Positions 33,166 through 44,667 are shown, counted from the first letter of the stretch. The stretch is DNA of 64,000 bases from Nemertoderma westbladi (GCA_032718475.1 JAUCBJ010008501.1:1-64000), one strand, 5' to 3'. Translations and numbers: made by a program. Notes: generated by a model from the letters alone, not told the origin.

Positions 33166-35223
33166 CGGAACTTCTCCTCGTCGTCCATCCAATCGCACTG
33201 GTGCCCAAAGTGCCCTCGGAAGTTGCACTTTGAGCATCGGTTGTGCAGCCTCGGACATGCACCCATCCTATGGGTCGACTCGCGGCAGTAGAGACAGGCC
33301 GTCCCCTTCTGGAAACGCTACAGGCAGCTCTTTTGCTGGAATCGCAGCCCTGTATCAATGTGTCCCGCCCCAAGTCATCCTTGGCTCCGCGTGGCCTCCT
33401 GGGTCCATGGAGCCGTTGGTAGGCAAACATCTGGACGCTATGCTCCCTACCCATGTCGATGTCCTCCTCCACCCTCGGCATTGTTTCCCCAAACACTACC
33501 CATGGTGCTGTTCCCTGTTGCTCGCCCAACCTGATCGTACTCGCCGCGAAATCCATTGCCGGCTCCCCGTGCTCCCAGGCCCGCTTGCTGGGTTTGTCCC
33601 AGAAGGCTCTCGCCCTGCTGGCCGTCACCACCCTCCCGCCCACCCAGTCCGTATCTGAGTAGCCGATCCTCGCAATCGGCGTCATTGCACCGAACTCATC
33701 CTCTTCCTCTTCCCCCGCTGGGGCCACAATTCTCTCTATCAGCGGCATCACCCCCGAACTCGTCCTCTTCTTCCCCTCCCGTTGGAGAGTAGTCCGGTTG
33801 ATCCACTATGTCCCTTTCCACTTTGGTTTCCGCCCATGACTTTCCACCCCTCCAGCTCCCTCCGTCTCTTCCTTCCAACATCGCCCTCAGTGCCGCCTGG
33901 GATGGGCATCGCTTGCAATCCTGATGTCGACTATTTCGGTGATTCCAGAAACTCGCCTGAGGTCTTCGTCTTCGTCCAGGTTCTGGGCCTCGAACTCATA
34001 TTCATCTCCCCTTATATCCGCTTCTCTCTCCGCTGCCTCCCTCCTTTCTCTCCTCACGACCTCCTCCAGTCTCCTCTCCTCGACTCTATCCGCCTCCAGC
34101 TTCTTCCACCTCTTGTATGGTGTGTCTACCCCTCTGCCACTAGGTGCCGGGTATCAAGGAATACCGACTCGCCCTTCAGCCCCAGGTGGTCTACAAGACC
34201 TTCAAAGGCCACCTTAAAGGCTCTCCTGTGATTCAGAGGTGCTCCTGATAGTAGAAACGCCGTTGGCTCTCTTCCGATAACCAGGGTAATGAATAGGTTT
34301 AATAAACCTATCATTATCCAATCCTCCTGTAAGATATATCTCTTCTGATATATCTTTATCGCTCCCCTTCGGAACTGATATACCTCCTGCTTTCCTGGTC
34401 TCGCTCCCCATTTCAGCGAGTTCGCAAGTTCCGCTCCGTATTCCTCCCAGAACTTGCCCCAGGCCATCGGCTTGTGGCAGACAAGCCCCATCAGTTGGCC
34501 CATCGCCACGGCTCCACAATGTCCCGTGTTCTCTACCAATCCCAACCCCTCTGGTCCCGTCATAGCCATATAGACTACTTGCATGTCCAGGAGAATGGAG
34601 GTGTCCGGTCCAATGATCCTATCCGCTTCGTCGCAGATTGCCGATCCCACCTTAACTGTATTTTTCTGCCTCACTAGCTCCTGCACCGCCCTCGGCAACC
34701 TGTTCAACTTCAGCCCGCTTTTCTTTCCGTAGGTCCCCAGGTCGAATAGAAAGATATCCCCGTTTGGCGCCGCCAAATGCAGTAATATAATTCTAGCCGA
34801 TCCCGCCAACCCCCTTCTCGAGCCCTCGTCATCCTCCATAGTCCCTTCGTCATCTAGGACCATGTACCCGCCCCTCTCCACGGAATCTACAAACCTCCTC
34901 CACTCCTTCCTCGGTGGTTCCCTCGGATACTTCGGCATCCCGAACTTCGCCTTGTCTCCCTTTACTACGTAGCAAATATGCTTGAGGATCGCATTGTCCA
35001 ACAACGGCGCCCCGTAGGTCCCAACCAGTCGTTGCTCGTGCATCTCCCTAAACTGGTCCTGTAGCACATGCGCTCTATGACCCTTCGGTAGCAGTTTGTA
35101 GCATCCTTTCGTCTTCTCCTCTGGATGCCTCTGCGTGAAGTCCACTAGTAACTCCTTCCCAGTCTTATCTGCCTTTCTCTTCTTTACCAACCTCTCTGCC
35201 ATAACGAACTTTCCCGCGCTCAC
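33057..35223 (-). pseudogene. 3'-5' exonuclease-like domain plus two CCHC zinc knuckles (frameshifted)
   Basis: The first frame (35223-34126; ATG at 35202) has VLDDEGT, then LLHLAAPNGDIFLFDLGTY, then KVGSAICDEADRII, matching the DxE, hydrophobic and KVG...D motifs of DEDD 3'-5' exonucleases (RNase D/WRN type). I cannot find the third-motif YxxxD or HxxxD; the candidate region EDWIMIGLLNLF lacks it, so activity is doubtful. After a shift near 34130 a charged coiled-coil-like stretch (KRWKKLEADRVEERRLEEVV) follows, then acidic EEEDEFG segments, and after further shifts two CX2CX4HX4C knuckles (CLYCRESTHRMGAC and CSKCNFRGHFGHQC, about 33190-33290). The order and CCHC ending recall a Gag-like ORF. 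It lies about 1 kb beyond the BEL/Pao polypurine tract on the same strand. Product not recognised as a whole. Confidence 0.55.
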
Positions 35224-35690
35224 CCAATTGGTGGGGCCTTACAAAGGCTCAATTTAAGTGAGAGCTGTTAAACAAGGTGTTATTGTTTCGTTCAGTGATA
35301 GCCTATGTCCTACATTATGCCTTTCTTGGTATATTTGTACAAATATACCCCCCAAAATGCCAATTTCCTCTAATTTATGAAATTTTGTCCGTTACTTTAA
35401 TTATGATTCCAGAATTTCCTCCCCCTAGTTGCTATAATTTATTAATTTTCTAATTTTGGTGTTATTTATATTCCCCCTCCCTGTGCTATTAATAACTGTC
35501 ACCAGATTACTCACTTAAGTAATCAATTCACTTGTATACAGAGAAGACTAGCTATAATTTTTTTAATACTGCGCTAGCTTCCTACCAGACAGCTTTCTGG
35601 CTCTGTAACAATAGCCTATACCTATACTATGGACTATGTGGTACAGTAGTCTATTTCGTGCGGCCTACATGGTTTATCCTGCTGTACCCA
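35224..35690. other. no gene; possible LTR end
   Basis: Spacer on the upstream side of the exonuclease-like ORF. On the minus strand, GCCCCACCAATTGGGTGAGC directly precedes that ORF and could be an LTR/primer-binding-site border, but I could not match it to a second copy. Confidence 0.25.
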
Positions 35691-35691
35691 C

Positions 35692-36085
35692 GTGCCCCCC
35701 TCTTCCATCCTTGGCGCCCTCAGTTCCCACAAGCTTTATGGTACTATGTACCCTACTGCTCCGGTATGCGTACAGGTATATATCCCCCTATTCCTCATGT
35801 GGCACCCTCAGCGCCCACAGGTTCTACGGTACTATGTACCCTACTACTACGGTATACGTACATACCCCCCAATTCCTCACGTGGCGCCCTCAGCGCCCAC
35901 AGGTTCTATGGTACTATGTACCCTACTACTACGGTATGCGTACATACCCCCCAATTCCTCACGGGGTGCCCTCAGCGCCCACAGGTTCTACGGTACTATG
36001 TGCCCTACTACTACGGTATGCGTACATACCCCCCAATTCCTTACGTGGCGCCCTCAGCTCCCACAGGTTCTGCGGTACTTAAATT
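35692..36085. repeat. 82-bp tandem repeat, about 4.7 copies
   Basis: Units with AATTCCTCACGTGGCGCCCT start at about 35789, 35871, 35953 and 36035, exactly 82 bp apart. Each also has GTACTATGTACCCTACTACT. The overlapping plus-strand ORFs (35532-36266, 35636-36082, 35692-36087) arise because the repeat has few stops in any frame. It lies where the 3' LTR of the BEL/Pao element would be expected. Confidence 0.85.
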
Positions 36086-36223
36086 AGGTACGTTGGTACA
36101 TTATTGTACCCTTCCAACGTACATAATTCTAACTACCTACTACCTAATATCTACATTACTAAGTATTTATTTTATTATTTTGCTTATATTTTTTTTGTTT
36201 TTATGTGTGGGAATGGCGTCTTG

Positions 36224-36251
36224 CCCTCATTCCCACCCCCCTCAGTCCAGC
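36224..36251 (-). other. polypurine tract
   Basis: Just after the integrase-tail stop, the minus strand reads GGACTGAGGGGGGTGGGAAT and then GAGGGC. A purine-rich run here is where plus-strand DNA synthesis would be primed, immediately before a 3' LTR. Confidence 0.5.
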
Positions 36252-36269
36252 ATATTGGACAACTAAACT

Positions 36270-37511
36270 TTAAGGCGACCCTTCCAATAGGCAACACTTT
36301 CCTACTGCCCTCCTGTAGGTCTTCCTATCTTTGGCCACTATCTTTCCTTCGATCCTCACTTCTATGGATCTAATCCTTCCGTCCTCATCAGGGTAGGTTT
36401 CTACTACCCTAGCTAGTCTCCACTGGTTATTGATAATTGTGTCGTCTGTGCCAATTATCAAGTCACCCTTCTTTAGTTCTCTGTGACTGTTTCTCCATGT
36501 ACTCCTCTTATGTAATGTTGGTATACGTCGATACTCTTGTATCCACCTCGTCCAATACTCCGCGCTTATTGCCTTGGCGACTTTCCAACTTTGACGCGAA
36601 TGTATGTCGTCTGGATCTACACTCCGCATGTCAATCGTCGCTGGCCTCTCCATGAGTAAATGTGCTGGTGTTAGGACGTCCAGTGATTCCGGGTCATTGT
36701 TCTCGGGATATAGCGGTCGGCTATTAATAATCCCCTCGCATTTGGCTAACACCATTCTCAATTATTCTTCCGTGACCATATGGTTGTTCATCAGTTTGGT
36801 CATCAGTCTCTTGGAGCTTCCCACAAGCCGCTCCATACACCCTAATGTATGTGGCCCGTATGGTGTTCTCCTCTCCCACCTTATAAGGTGTTTCCTCATC
36901 GCCGCCCTGACATCATCTCCCTCCAGGATGTCGAGAGCTTCAGCTAACTCGTTCTCCGCGCCGACGAAGTTGGTCCCATTATGTGAATATAACACCTCTA
37001 CCGTCCCTCCCCTGCAGGTTACAAACCTCTCTAAAGCATTAATAAATGCCGATGCCATAGCGTCCTGGGCAAGTTCTATTCTCACCGCCCTCATGTTATT
37101 GCAGACAAAGATGATGCCATAGCGTTTCTCTGTATGCCGCATCACCTTTATCTTAATTGGCCCAAACATATCGATGCCGCAGTGTGTAAATGGCGGGTCG
37201 TGATGCCTCACCCTGTTGGCCGGTAATGGCGCCATCTCCTGTATGGCCCTCTCTTTCTTCGTCCGTCGGCAGGCCCATATGATCTGGTGGGCTATTGGTG
37301 ACTTATTGGGGATTATTATAGGTTTCGGTGGAATGACTGGGCTGTTGTTGTTTACCACCCTGGAATTCATCACTGGGATCCCGTCATCGTTTAATTGCAG
37401 CAACAGCGCGTTGAGTTCGCTGTCTTGACGAAGGCGCTGTTGCTTGCTGACTCTGTCCACTTCGTCCGCGTACCCCTTCCTTTGCTCGTATCGTATCACG
37501 GCTTTGGCCAC
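36270..37511 (-). pseudogene. BEL/Pao integrase and C-terminal DUF5641-like tail
   Basis: The frame 37511-36762 contains the integrase core: HCGIDMFGPI (first Asp), FVCNNMRAVRIELAQDA, YSHNGTNFVGAENEL and HTLGCMERLVGSSKRL (Glu). In BEL/Pao integrases the second motif is normally SDNGTNF; here the catalytic Asp is His. A stop separates this from the frame 36761-36270, which has INSRPL, LTPAHLL, WRNSHRELKKGDLII and ARVVETYPDEDGRIRSIEVR, the usual C-terminal tail. With the missing Asp and the stop it is dead. Confidence 0.85.
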
Positions 37512-37638
37512 CCCTTCCAGAGCGATAATGGGTCTTGTTTTGATATCCTTATCAACTCCCCTGAGGAAATCCCTTTAGGCCCTCAAATATGCTACCAACT
37601 TCTTAGTCTTATACCAGCTGGAGCTATATCTGAGCAAC

Positions 37639-38223
37639 CTATCTGTCGCATGGTTCTCTCGGTTTCGGTGGCGCCTCCTTAATCTCCCTCGCCAATTGGC
37701 TGTATATTTCTTCCCCCTCCGACTCCTCTCCCTCCTCTTCTACTGCTACTTCCTCCATACCTGGGTCTACCTTCCTCATTGGTGGCCAACTCGACCTATC
37801 GTTAAGAAAGTGCAGCCCATGCTGCCACAACTCCTGCTTTCTCGAGAAAGCATGGCGTACAACGCCCCTCGATAGCAGATCTGCTGGATTGTCGTCGGTT
37901 GGGCAGTAGTGCCACTTCTCCAGATCGGTCGTTGCCCTTATCTCGTCTACCCTGTTCGCCACAAATATAGGGTAACGTGTCTTCTTGTTTTGTAGCCATC
38001 CTAACACTACCATGGAATCCGTCCAGTAGTGCGTCTCCACTATGCTGGGTATGGTGTCCATCAAGTATGATGTTGCCCTTACTCCTAATCTCGCAGCCGT
38101 TAGGTCGAGTTTTGGCACCGATGCTGAATCTGGTGGCGTCGACTTTGCTTTACTAAACGCAAGCCTGGGCTTTTGAGCCCCCTTTCGCTGTACCAAATAA
38201 AGTGCCGCTCCATATGCTTCCAA
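37639..38223 (-). pseudogene. BEL/Pao RNase H domain
   Basis: The minus-strand frame has AYGAALYLV, SVPKLDLTAARLGVR, HYWTDSMVVLGWL and CPTDDNPADLLSRG, the successive motifs of Pao RNase H with the catalytic Glu/Asp positions partly visible (LDLTA replaces the usual LEL.A). It continues in another frame into the integrase N-terminal region at about 37511. Confidence 0.8.
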
Positions 38224-39672
38224 GGATGCGCAGAAAACATATATAGGTCCAGATCAGTCATGTCTCCGTCTGGGAAGTATACGCGTGGCATAATGTACAT
38301 CCCCATCTCCTCAAGGCCCAATTGTTCACTGTCTAATTATTTCCTCTGGGACCTCCGCATCCCAATCGTCTTTCAACTTATACACTTTCTTTAGTATTTG
38401 TTTCCCCGTGACTAACAACGGGGATGCCAGGCCTAGAGGATCGTATATCCATGCTATGTACGATAAATAGCCTTGTTTGGTATGGATTTCGGCACTCTCC
38501 TGATTTAGTTGATACTCCAACTCATCCGTCTCCTGGTTCCATACAATCCCTAGTGCCTTTTGCTGCGACTCCATCCTCTTATCTGCCATAATCTGTCCTT
38601 TTGCCATTGTGGGGTTGTCCATCGTTGTCTCTGGTCGTTTGTCTTCTATGGCCTCCATGAATTCCTTGGAGTTGGACTGGAATTTCGTGAGGTTGAACCC
38701 GGATCCTTTTAGGATGTCGCGAACTTCGCGTCATATCTTGAGTATATCTTCAACCGTATTTCCAGATCCCATCCCGTCATCCATATAGAATCCGTGTCGA
38801 ATCATGTCCATCGCCTTCCCACTGTATTCTCCCTCCTTACCCTCCACTGTGTCTCTCACAGCTGTAGTCGTTGTGAATGAGGACGATTTGGCCCCCATGT
38901 TCTGTACCACCATCTTGTACATCGGTATCTCGGATGGTTCTTCATCGCCATTGTACCACAGGAAGCGCTGACTATCGCTGTCTTCCTCCATCACTCAGAC
39001 CTGGTTGAACATGCCTTCGATATTGCACATGAAGGCGTGCCTTCCGCTTCTGAACCTTAACAGGACCTCTATCCCTGAGTTGTAAATGTTGGGGCCTTCC
39101 AGCAGGTAGTCATTCAAGTTCTTGCCATTAGTCTTGGCCGACGTGTCGACCACCATCCGTAGTTTGCCCTTCTTAGGGTCCAAAGCCACATGCAGTGGCA
39201 AATAGTAGGTCCTGTCTGTGTTTGGTTCATCGACCGGTAAATCCACGGCCCACCCTCTGTCCACATATTTCTTAATCGTCTTATGGATGTACTCATCCTT
39301 TTCGGGGCTCTGTTTGAGTGTCTGCTTCAACTTTCGAAGCCTCGTCAAGACCATCTTCTTATTATCTGGTAGCGGTAACTTCGATTGTTTCCATACCATC
39401 CCTATGGTATACCGCCCCCCTTCACACTTCATTGAGTTCTTCACGCTCTCCAGCGCCTGCTTGTCCTCCTCCGAAGCCCCAACCCCGGTCTCCTTCAACC
39501 CCTTGAAGTCCTGCCACAGCAGCCTCCTGAGTTTCTCCTCTGCTCCTTCGTCCTCCATTTCCTTCATTGTGCAAGCAAACATGCACCCTGAGGATTCCGA
39601 CACGCTAAACGGGATTTTGGTCTTAATTGGGCCGCTGAGTGTCCATCCGAATGGCGTAAGAATCGCAATCAC
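38100..39672 (-). pseudogene. BEL/Pao reverse transcriptase
   Basis: Three broken frames make up the domain. The first (39672-38995) has PFGWTLSGPI, then LPLHVALDPKKGKLRMVVD, SAKTNGKNLNDYLLEGPNI and FMCNIEGMFNQV, where the usual IeaMF.qi region ends in a stop. The second (38994-38731) has DSQRFLWYNG and FYMDDGMGSG, the catalytic YMDD-like box at about 38787-38776. The third (38658-38326) has GYLSYIAWIYDPLGLASPLL, the region after the fingers/palm. All are as expected for Pao RT; the stops and shifts show decay. Confidence 0.85.
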
Positions 39673-39889
39673 ATCTCACTCCCTATCCTCTCCGAATATG
39701 GTCTGTAGTCTCTCGTGGGCCATCGGGCAGTCCATGCCGACTATGAGAGATACCTTCGGGACGTCCAGTTCAGGTACGGGGAAATCGATATCGTCCAGGA
39801 ACCTCTCAACCTCGATCTTTGTGGGCTGCCTGGCGTTTATATTAATCGGTTCTATTATTTGGATGGGATCGATGGTTGCCCCATAATCG

Positions 39890-40726
39890 CACCCTGGTGT
39901 TATGGCTGATATCAGTCAATGCCCCATTCTCATCCTCAAGACCTCGTCCTTACTCGAGATAGTGGTTACTGCCATCTTGCTTGGCCTCATTCGCAACCCT
40001 ATCTCTTCAGCTACCCAACTTTCCGCTAGTGTGAACACTGCTCCGCTGTCGACCAACATTAACGTCATGACCGACCGACCGCCCGCCCTCTCCTATTATC
40101 CTCACCGGTACCATCCCGAGTAGTACCGTTCCCCTTCTCTTCGCTCCCATGGTGCTTGTCGCTATCGTTTGGCCTCCACTTCCACCTACCTCGTCGTATT
40201 TTACTGGTGTTTCTTTGCACTCGGCGAATCTGTGCCCTCCTACCACACATCGATGGCATAGTCCATTTATACCAGTGTATGCTGCCCGATCTTGTTTAAG
40301 TAACGCTTGCCAATGCCTACAGTTCATGGTCTTGTGGAATCCGTTTTTATGCAATTGGCATTTGTATTTTGGATTGTAGCGTTCCTTGTATAGCGCTTCA
40401 CGTATCGTGCGTAGATTCATATCTAGTGGTTTAGTGTTTTGGTTATTTGGACTCGGCCTACTGTGGATATTGGGATTGTATTTGTTTGTATTGTTGTTTT
40501 GTTTCTGTCCCTGCCATGGTGTGGCCCTACTACCAGCTACTTGTGGACTACAAGTCCCCTGAGTTGCCGCGTACGGTAGTGATTGTCTTATTTTTGGTAG
40601 TGCATTCGCCGCACTGTGTTTGGGTTTAGGCCTGTTGTATTCAGCTTTAGGCACCTTCCCCAAACTGTCCTCGCTGTAGACTGGATCTGTAATCAATTCC
40701 GCTTCATAGTTAAGGAAGTTTGACAT
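39890..40726 (-). pseudogene. BEL/Pao zinc knuckle and aspartic protease
   Basis: The frame 40726-40007 includes a knuckle region CQLHKNGFHKTMNC and LCHRCVVGGHRFAEC. The protease motif LMLVDSGAVFTLAES lies on the next frame at about 40075-40030. The shift occurs at a CGGT tetranucleotide present three times in a row (about 40070-40083, on the minus strand), consistent with a slipped 4-bp duplication. Later segments include EINPININARQP-like and LIVGMDCPMAHERLQTIFG, the usual region between protease and RT. Confidence 0.75.
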
Positions 40727-40881
40727 CTCCTCCAGCCCTGGCTCCGCACTTTTCTTCTCCCAGGTGGAGAAGGCGATCTTTCTCCACTTGTTCCTCAGTC
40801 AGATCGGTAGTGCCTGCGCTATTGTAGTGATGTTGTTTGATGCATTGAGTACGTAGGGTGCATCTAGGGTCTTTAGTACAA

Positions 40882-41587
40882 TCAGCGCCTTTTCAACTTT
40901 ATTCGCAAAGGTTTTATGCTGACAGGGTTATCCTGGAGTCTGCCTGATGTTATTCCCCTCAAGGTTTGTCGGATAATCTTCGCAGGATGCCCGAATTCCC
41001 TGTCCAGGGCTCGCCATGCAGTTGTGAAACCTCCTTCAATACTTTGGTATTGTCTCACGATGTCGTATGCTGGCCCCCCTGTGTAGACTTGTAAGTATTT
41101 AAGGGACTCTGCCTGCATCAAGTTCTTCGCTAAAATTTCATTGCTGTACATACGCCGGAATTGCAGATATTCCTCCAGCTTACTACTATCGAATTTGAAG
41201 GGCTCCACTGGCAGTGCCTCGCTGCTCGATCCTGGTCTTCAATGCATCGATGAGTGTTGCCATTCCCATCGCTTGTACTTCTAGCGCGCTTGATGGTAGA
41301 GACTCTACAAAGATACGGGATGCTACAGACTCCCTTGCTGTTGGGTGCGGTTCATCCTTTGGGTCCATCGACTTTCCTTGCTTTGGATATATCATTGGGG
41401 GTAACAGTCCCCTCCATATCTCCATGTCGCACGACTTATTTGGGTCTGATGGGTTTGGGGTTTTTGTTCTTGGCTGCGTGTATTGCTGATACTGCAATGG
41501 GGGAATGTCACCCTGTCCCCCCCCCCCCCCCCCACCGGCGTTATGTTTGGTACTGGGGTTGATGTTATCATATTGGGGCCCATGCAC
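40882..41587 (-). pseudogene. BEL/Pao Gag central (DUF1759-like) region
   Basis: The overlapping frames 41587-41186 and 41208-40882 form one protein region with a shift near 41200. The second has FKFDSSKLEEYLQFRRMYSN, then KYLQVYTGGPAYDIVRQYQS and TAWRALDREFGHPAKIIRQT, typical of the Gag domain of Pao elements. The first starts with a poly-Gly segment made by a poly(C) tract on the plus strand (41518-41534). Confidence 0.8.
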
Positions 41588-42199
41588 CTATCGGCAATAC
41601 CTCCCCTGGGTATATGTTATATCCCTGCATGTTATAGTCATACTGGTGTGCAGGTACCGGTATAGGCCTATCCGACCTCCGGGTTTAATCCCGTCGTCTG
41701 CGCTACCCTATCGCCTACACTATCTCTCCCAGCATGGCCTATAGTATGTGCAGTAAGGCCTACAGTATGTCATTTCGACAGGAAGCCCTCTTCGATCCCC
41801 TCTCCTGTTTTACCCCTCTCCCGGTGTGTGGTACATTTCACCAGGTTGTGTTTCTCCGGGGCGACGGCAATCTCCCGGAGTACGACCCCACCGGCTCTCT
41901 GTCTCCATCTCAATTACTGACGGTTCACTGTCCGTCCTTCCCCTCCGGTTGCTCGTAGCAATGCTTTCTCGCTTCTCCTTGCCTCATCCGATTCCAGCGT
42001 AGTGTTCTCCCTCGTGAGATCTCGCTTCGACCTCCCGGATAAACTCCACTGTTCTTCTTCCATCTTCTGACTGGGCTCAACGTTTTCTCACTCGCCCGCT
42101 CAAGGCACCAATGTCTCTTCTTCTGCCAGGTTGGATGGCCCTGGGGATATTCGCAGTCCCCCTACTATTCTCTGTCGCCGGGTGCTACGGCTCACTTAA

Positions 42200-42406
42200 C
42201 TCGCTGCACGCATTACCTGTCTATGCTTGTGGGACATTCTCTGCCCCCCCCCCCCCCCTCTCATCCGCCATTGCATGCCGCGGTTCACTTAACTCACCAT
42301 CCACATTACCCGTTGACACTTGTGGGACATTCTCTGCCCCCCCCCCCCCCCCCTCTCGTCATTAATTGCTTGTGGTGGGGTGCCCGTAGCCCCCCCCCCC
42401 CCCCCA
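42200..42406. repeat. duplicated 96-bp unit ending in poly(C)
   Basis: Two units share TTGTGGGACATTCTCTGCCC followed by 14-18 C bases (ending near 42258 and 42354), and a third poly(C) run lies at 42391-42405. The unit repeats TTAACTC and CATTACC words. It lies between the Asn-rich and central Gag frames of the retrotransposon. Confidence 0.7.
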
Positions 42407-43123
42407 TCCGTCACCTCTAACTTCGCCCCCACGCTCCCCTCTAGGCAACGCATTATCTCTACCCTTGCTGGGTCTATTCACCCCCGCTCCTCCCTGCGCA
42501 ATTGCGTGGCCTTGCAGACTCTCATTGGGCACATCGCTTGTTCCCCCTACGTTTGTATTAATTGCACTGTTAATAGTTTCGCCCTGCTGGTCCACTGCGT
42601 TATTAATTGCATTATTTTGATTATTTTCTCCACCGTTATTTATTATATTATTGTTTGGATTATTACTATTTAGATTATTTAAATTATTTTGCCCTACATT
42701 ATTTATATTATTATTTAAATTATTTTGCCCTACATTATTTATATTATTATTTAAATTATTTTGTACAGCAATATTAGGATTACTACTACCGGGTAAAATA
42801 TTATTTCCTGCAAGAAAGGTTTGATTAGGATTACCTATTATGGTACTATTAATATTAACTTCACCAAACGTATTATTATTACTCCCCCCCCCCCCCCCCC
42901 CCCCCCCCTTGCCTGTACGGTCACACCAGTCTTGGGTCTGTTGTCCGGTATCTGTAAGTGGGGTATTAACAAAGGTTTCCATCACCTCTGGTTCATCATA
43001 GATACTACCCAAACCAGCCTCACTCTCCGATAAACCCATTTTTGCCAGTTCTAACCAGTGCTTTTGCTTCGCTTGATACTGCATTAACCTCCTCAACTGG
43101 GTATGCATATCATCCCTAAGCAT
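42362..43123 (-). pseudogene. Gag-region frame rich in Asn repeats
   Basis: Reads MLRDDMHTQLRRLMQYQAKQ at the start, a poly-Gly run from a 25-base poly(C) tract, then repeats of the type QNNLNNNINNVG, and ends in a Gly-rich tail. The Asn repeats correspond to a 36-bp tandem unit (about 42680-42780). It is probably an extension of the Gag N-terminus; function unknown. Confidence 0.5.
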
Positions 43124-43746
43124 TTACCCACCCTCATACTCTGATCAGCCAATTCTGCCTCCCTCGCCTCCCGCTCTCTACGTTCATTCACCTCCCTCGC
43201 CTGCCGCTCTCTACGCTCGTTCACCCCCCTTGCCTCCCGCTCTTTACGCTTGCTTTCTGCTCTCCCCTCCCGCTCTTTACGCTCGGTTTCCACCCTCTCC
43301 TCCCGCTCTTTGCGCTCATTTATCTCTCTCTCCTCCCGCTCCCTATAGTTTCTCGCCACCCTCTCGGCTCTCTCTTTACACTCACTCGCTAATTCTCTCT
43401 CCCTCTCTAATAACGCAGTTCCCTCACCCAACTGCCTTTCTAGTTCCTTTTGATCCAGTGCAACAATGTCTAATTGACACGCCAGATCTATCTCTAACAC
43501 CCATCTTTCTTTCACGGAGGATGTAGCGGACTTATCGGTTGCGACGGACTCCCATCGCCTGTCTGTCCTACTAATTTTCCCCCGTTTGCTGGGGTTCCTA
43601 CTAACCGACAACACCAAATCCTCGGGGTTAACCTCGGATTCGCCGTCGTGTGGGTCCGCCCATCCCACTAACTTAATCCCCCTCGCATCCATTAAGTAAG
43701 GCCCTACGTACACCACGTCTGCCTCTATCACCTCGGATTGCCACAA
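43093..43746 (-). pseudogene. Gag-region coiled coil
   Basis: The frame contains an Arg/Glu-rich segment with repeated NERREREAREV- and ERKEREER-type units (about 43140-43400), predicted from composition to form a long coiled coil. It overlaps the neighbouring frames by a few tens of bases, as expected if all three belonged to one Gag protein now broken by shifts. Confidence 0.5.
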
Positions 43747-44294
43747 TTCAAACAGTTCCGTGGCGACCCCCTCTCCCTCTCACTCGCCTGTTCCCCCTGT
43801 CCAAAACGGACTAAATAACGGAAATGTTTATTAGACTCACCTAGCCTATGATATAGTTTAGGCTGGTCTACCTTCCTCCCTTCCTTAGCGTCCTTTAACA
43901 TCCTCTTGGTGGCGTTGTACACCCGTCGCAGGTGATCACTCATCCCGACGTCTTCCTCATTGACTCTACCTTCCCTCCTCATTCGTTGTTGTACCGTCGG
44001 ACCCACCGTCGCCGCTCCGGTGGGCCGTTCGCCACCCTCGGCCTGTGGTTGGCTGGCGACTTCGGTACTTTGACCGCCGTTGTCACCTCGCGTCGACTCC
44101 TCGCTTTTCCCTCCTCGTTGTCGGCCACCCTCCTCTTGGGTATCCACATCGTCCCTCGCTGGCGAATCCGGGGTGGCAGGCCGGTATCGTCACATCGCGG
44201 CCTCACGGATCGTTTGGTCTGTGTCGTCCGGGGTCCGTGGCGTCGTTCTTTCTCCCTCGGAGCTTCAGGTCATCTCGTCTCGTTGTTCACTCAT
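43728..44294 (-). pseudogene. Gag N-terminal region
   Basis: The likely start is the ATG at 44294 (MSEQRDEM), followed within a few codons by a shift. The open frame 44147-43728 then has SDHLRRVYNATKRMLKDAKE and ESNKHFRYLVRFG, resembling the helical N-terminus of BEL/Pao Gag, and ends with CLNCGNPR. Confidence 0.5.
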
Positions 44295-44594
44295 GTTAGT
44301 TAGTTGCCTGATGGTAAGTTTTTGACTGTGTCGGGATCGTGGAGTTGGCAGTGAGATCCCGACCGGGATAGATTGTACGCGTCACTTTGTTGCTGGGCTG
44401 CTGGGCCAACGGGATAATATCTTTGGCCGAAGGCCGATGGGAAAACAATACAGTTCGTTTCTCAGTATTAATAATCACAGCGATAATAGCACAGTCAGAC
44501 TGATAATTATTAGGATGGCTAAAACGTCTGTCCTTATCTGATCTGATCTGATCTGACGGTATCTGACACATGTTCCACCTTGGTTCAGAGCCCA

Positions 44595-44667
44595 CCTTGG
44601 TGTAGTGGTTATATTGAATTCACATCTCGCGGAGGTTGTGGGTTCAATCCCGGCATGGGGGCCAAGG
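44595..44667 (+). ncRNA. tRNA-derived segment in MULE-like copy 2
   Basis: 73 nt starting CCTTGGTGTAGTGGTTATAT and ending GGGGGCCAAGG, with the B box GGTTCAATCCC. It is the counterpart of the segment at 25607-25678, in the opposite orientation. The T stem is imperfect and the anticodon arm degenerate, so it is a relic, not a working tRNA. Confidence 0.6.

Larger units (their letters stand above)
36224..44300 (-). mobile_element. BEL/Pao LTR retrotransposon, decayed internal region
   Basis: On the minus strand the order is Gag (from ATG at 44294), zinc knuckle, aspartic protease, reverse transcriptase, RNase H, integrase and DUF5641-type tail (stop 36272-36270). A polypurine tract GGACTGAGGGGGGTGGGAAT lies at about 36232-36251. 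The coding path is broken by many frameshifts and stops, several at homopolymer G runs. I could not find matching LTRs: the region beyond the tract holds the 82-bp repeat, and the 5' side is interrupted by the MULE-like insertion at 44511. The BEL/Pao assignment rests on the DUF1759-type Gag, knuckle and Pao-type RT/RNase H motifs. Confidence 0.85.

Noticed and set aside
33230-34231. Plus-strand ORFs of 60-149 residues rich in Pro and Ser
   Set aside because: They are antisense to the exonuclease/zinc-knuckle frames, which carry recognisable motifs.
35532-36266. Plus-strand ORF of 244 residues with Tyr/Pro repeats
   Set aside because: Product of the 82-bp tandem repeat; three frames are open in the same way.
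25607-44667. Two functional tRNA genes
   Set aside because: The A- and B-box-like words are good, but T-stem pairing fails, there is no convincing anticodon arm, and both lie at the same place inside copies of a transposon.
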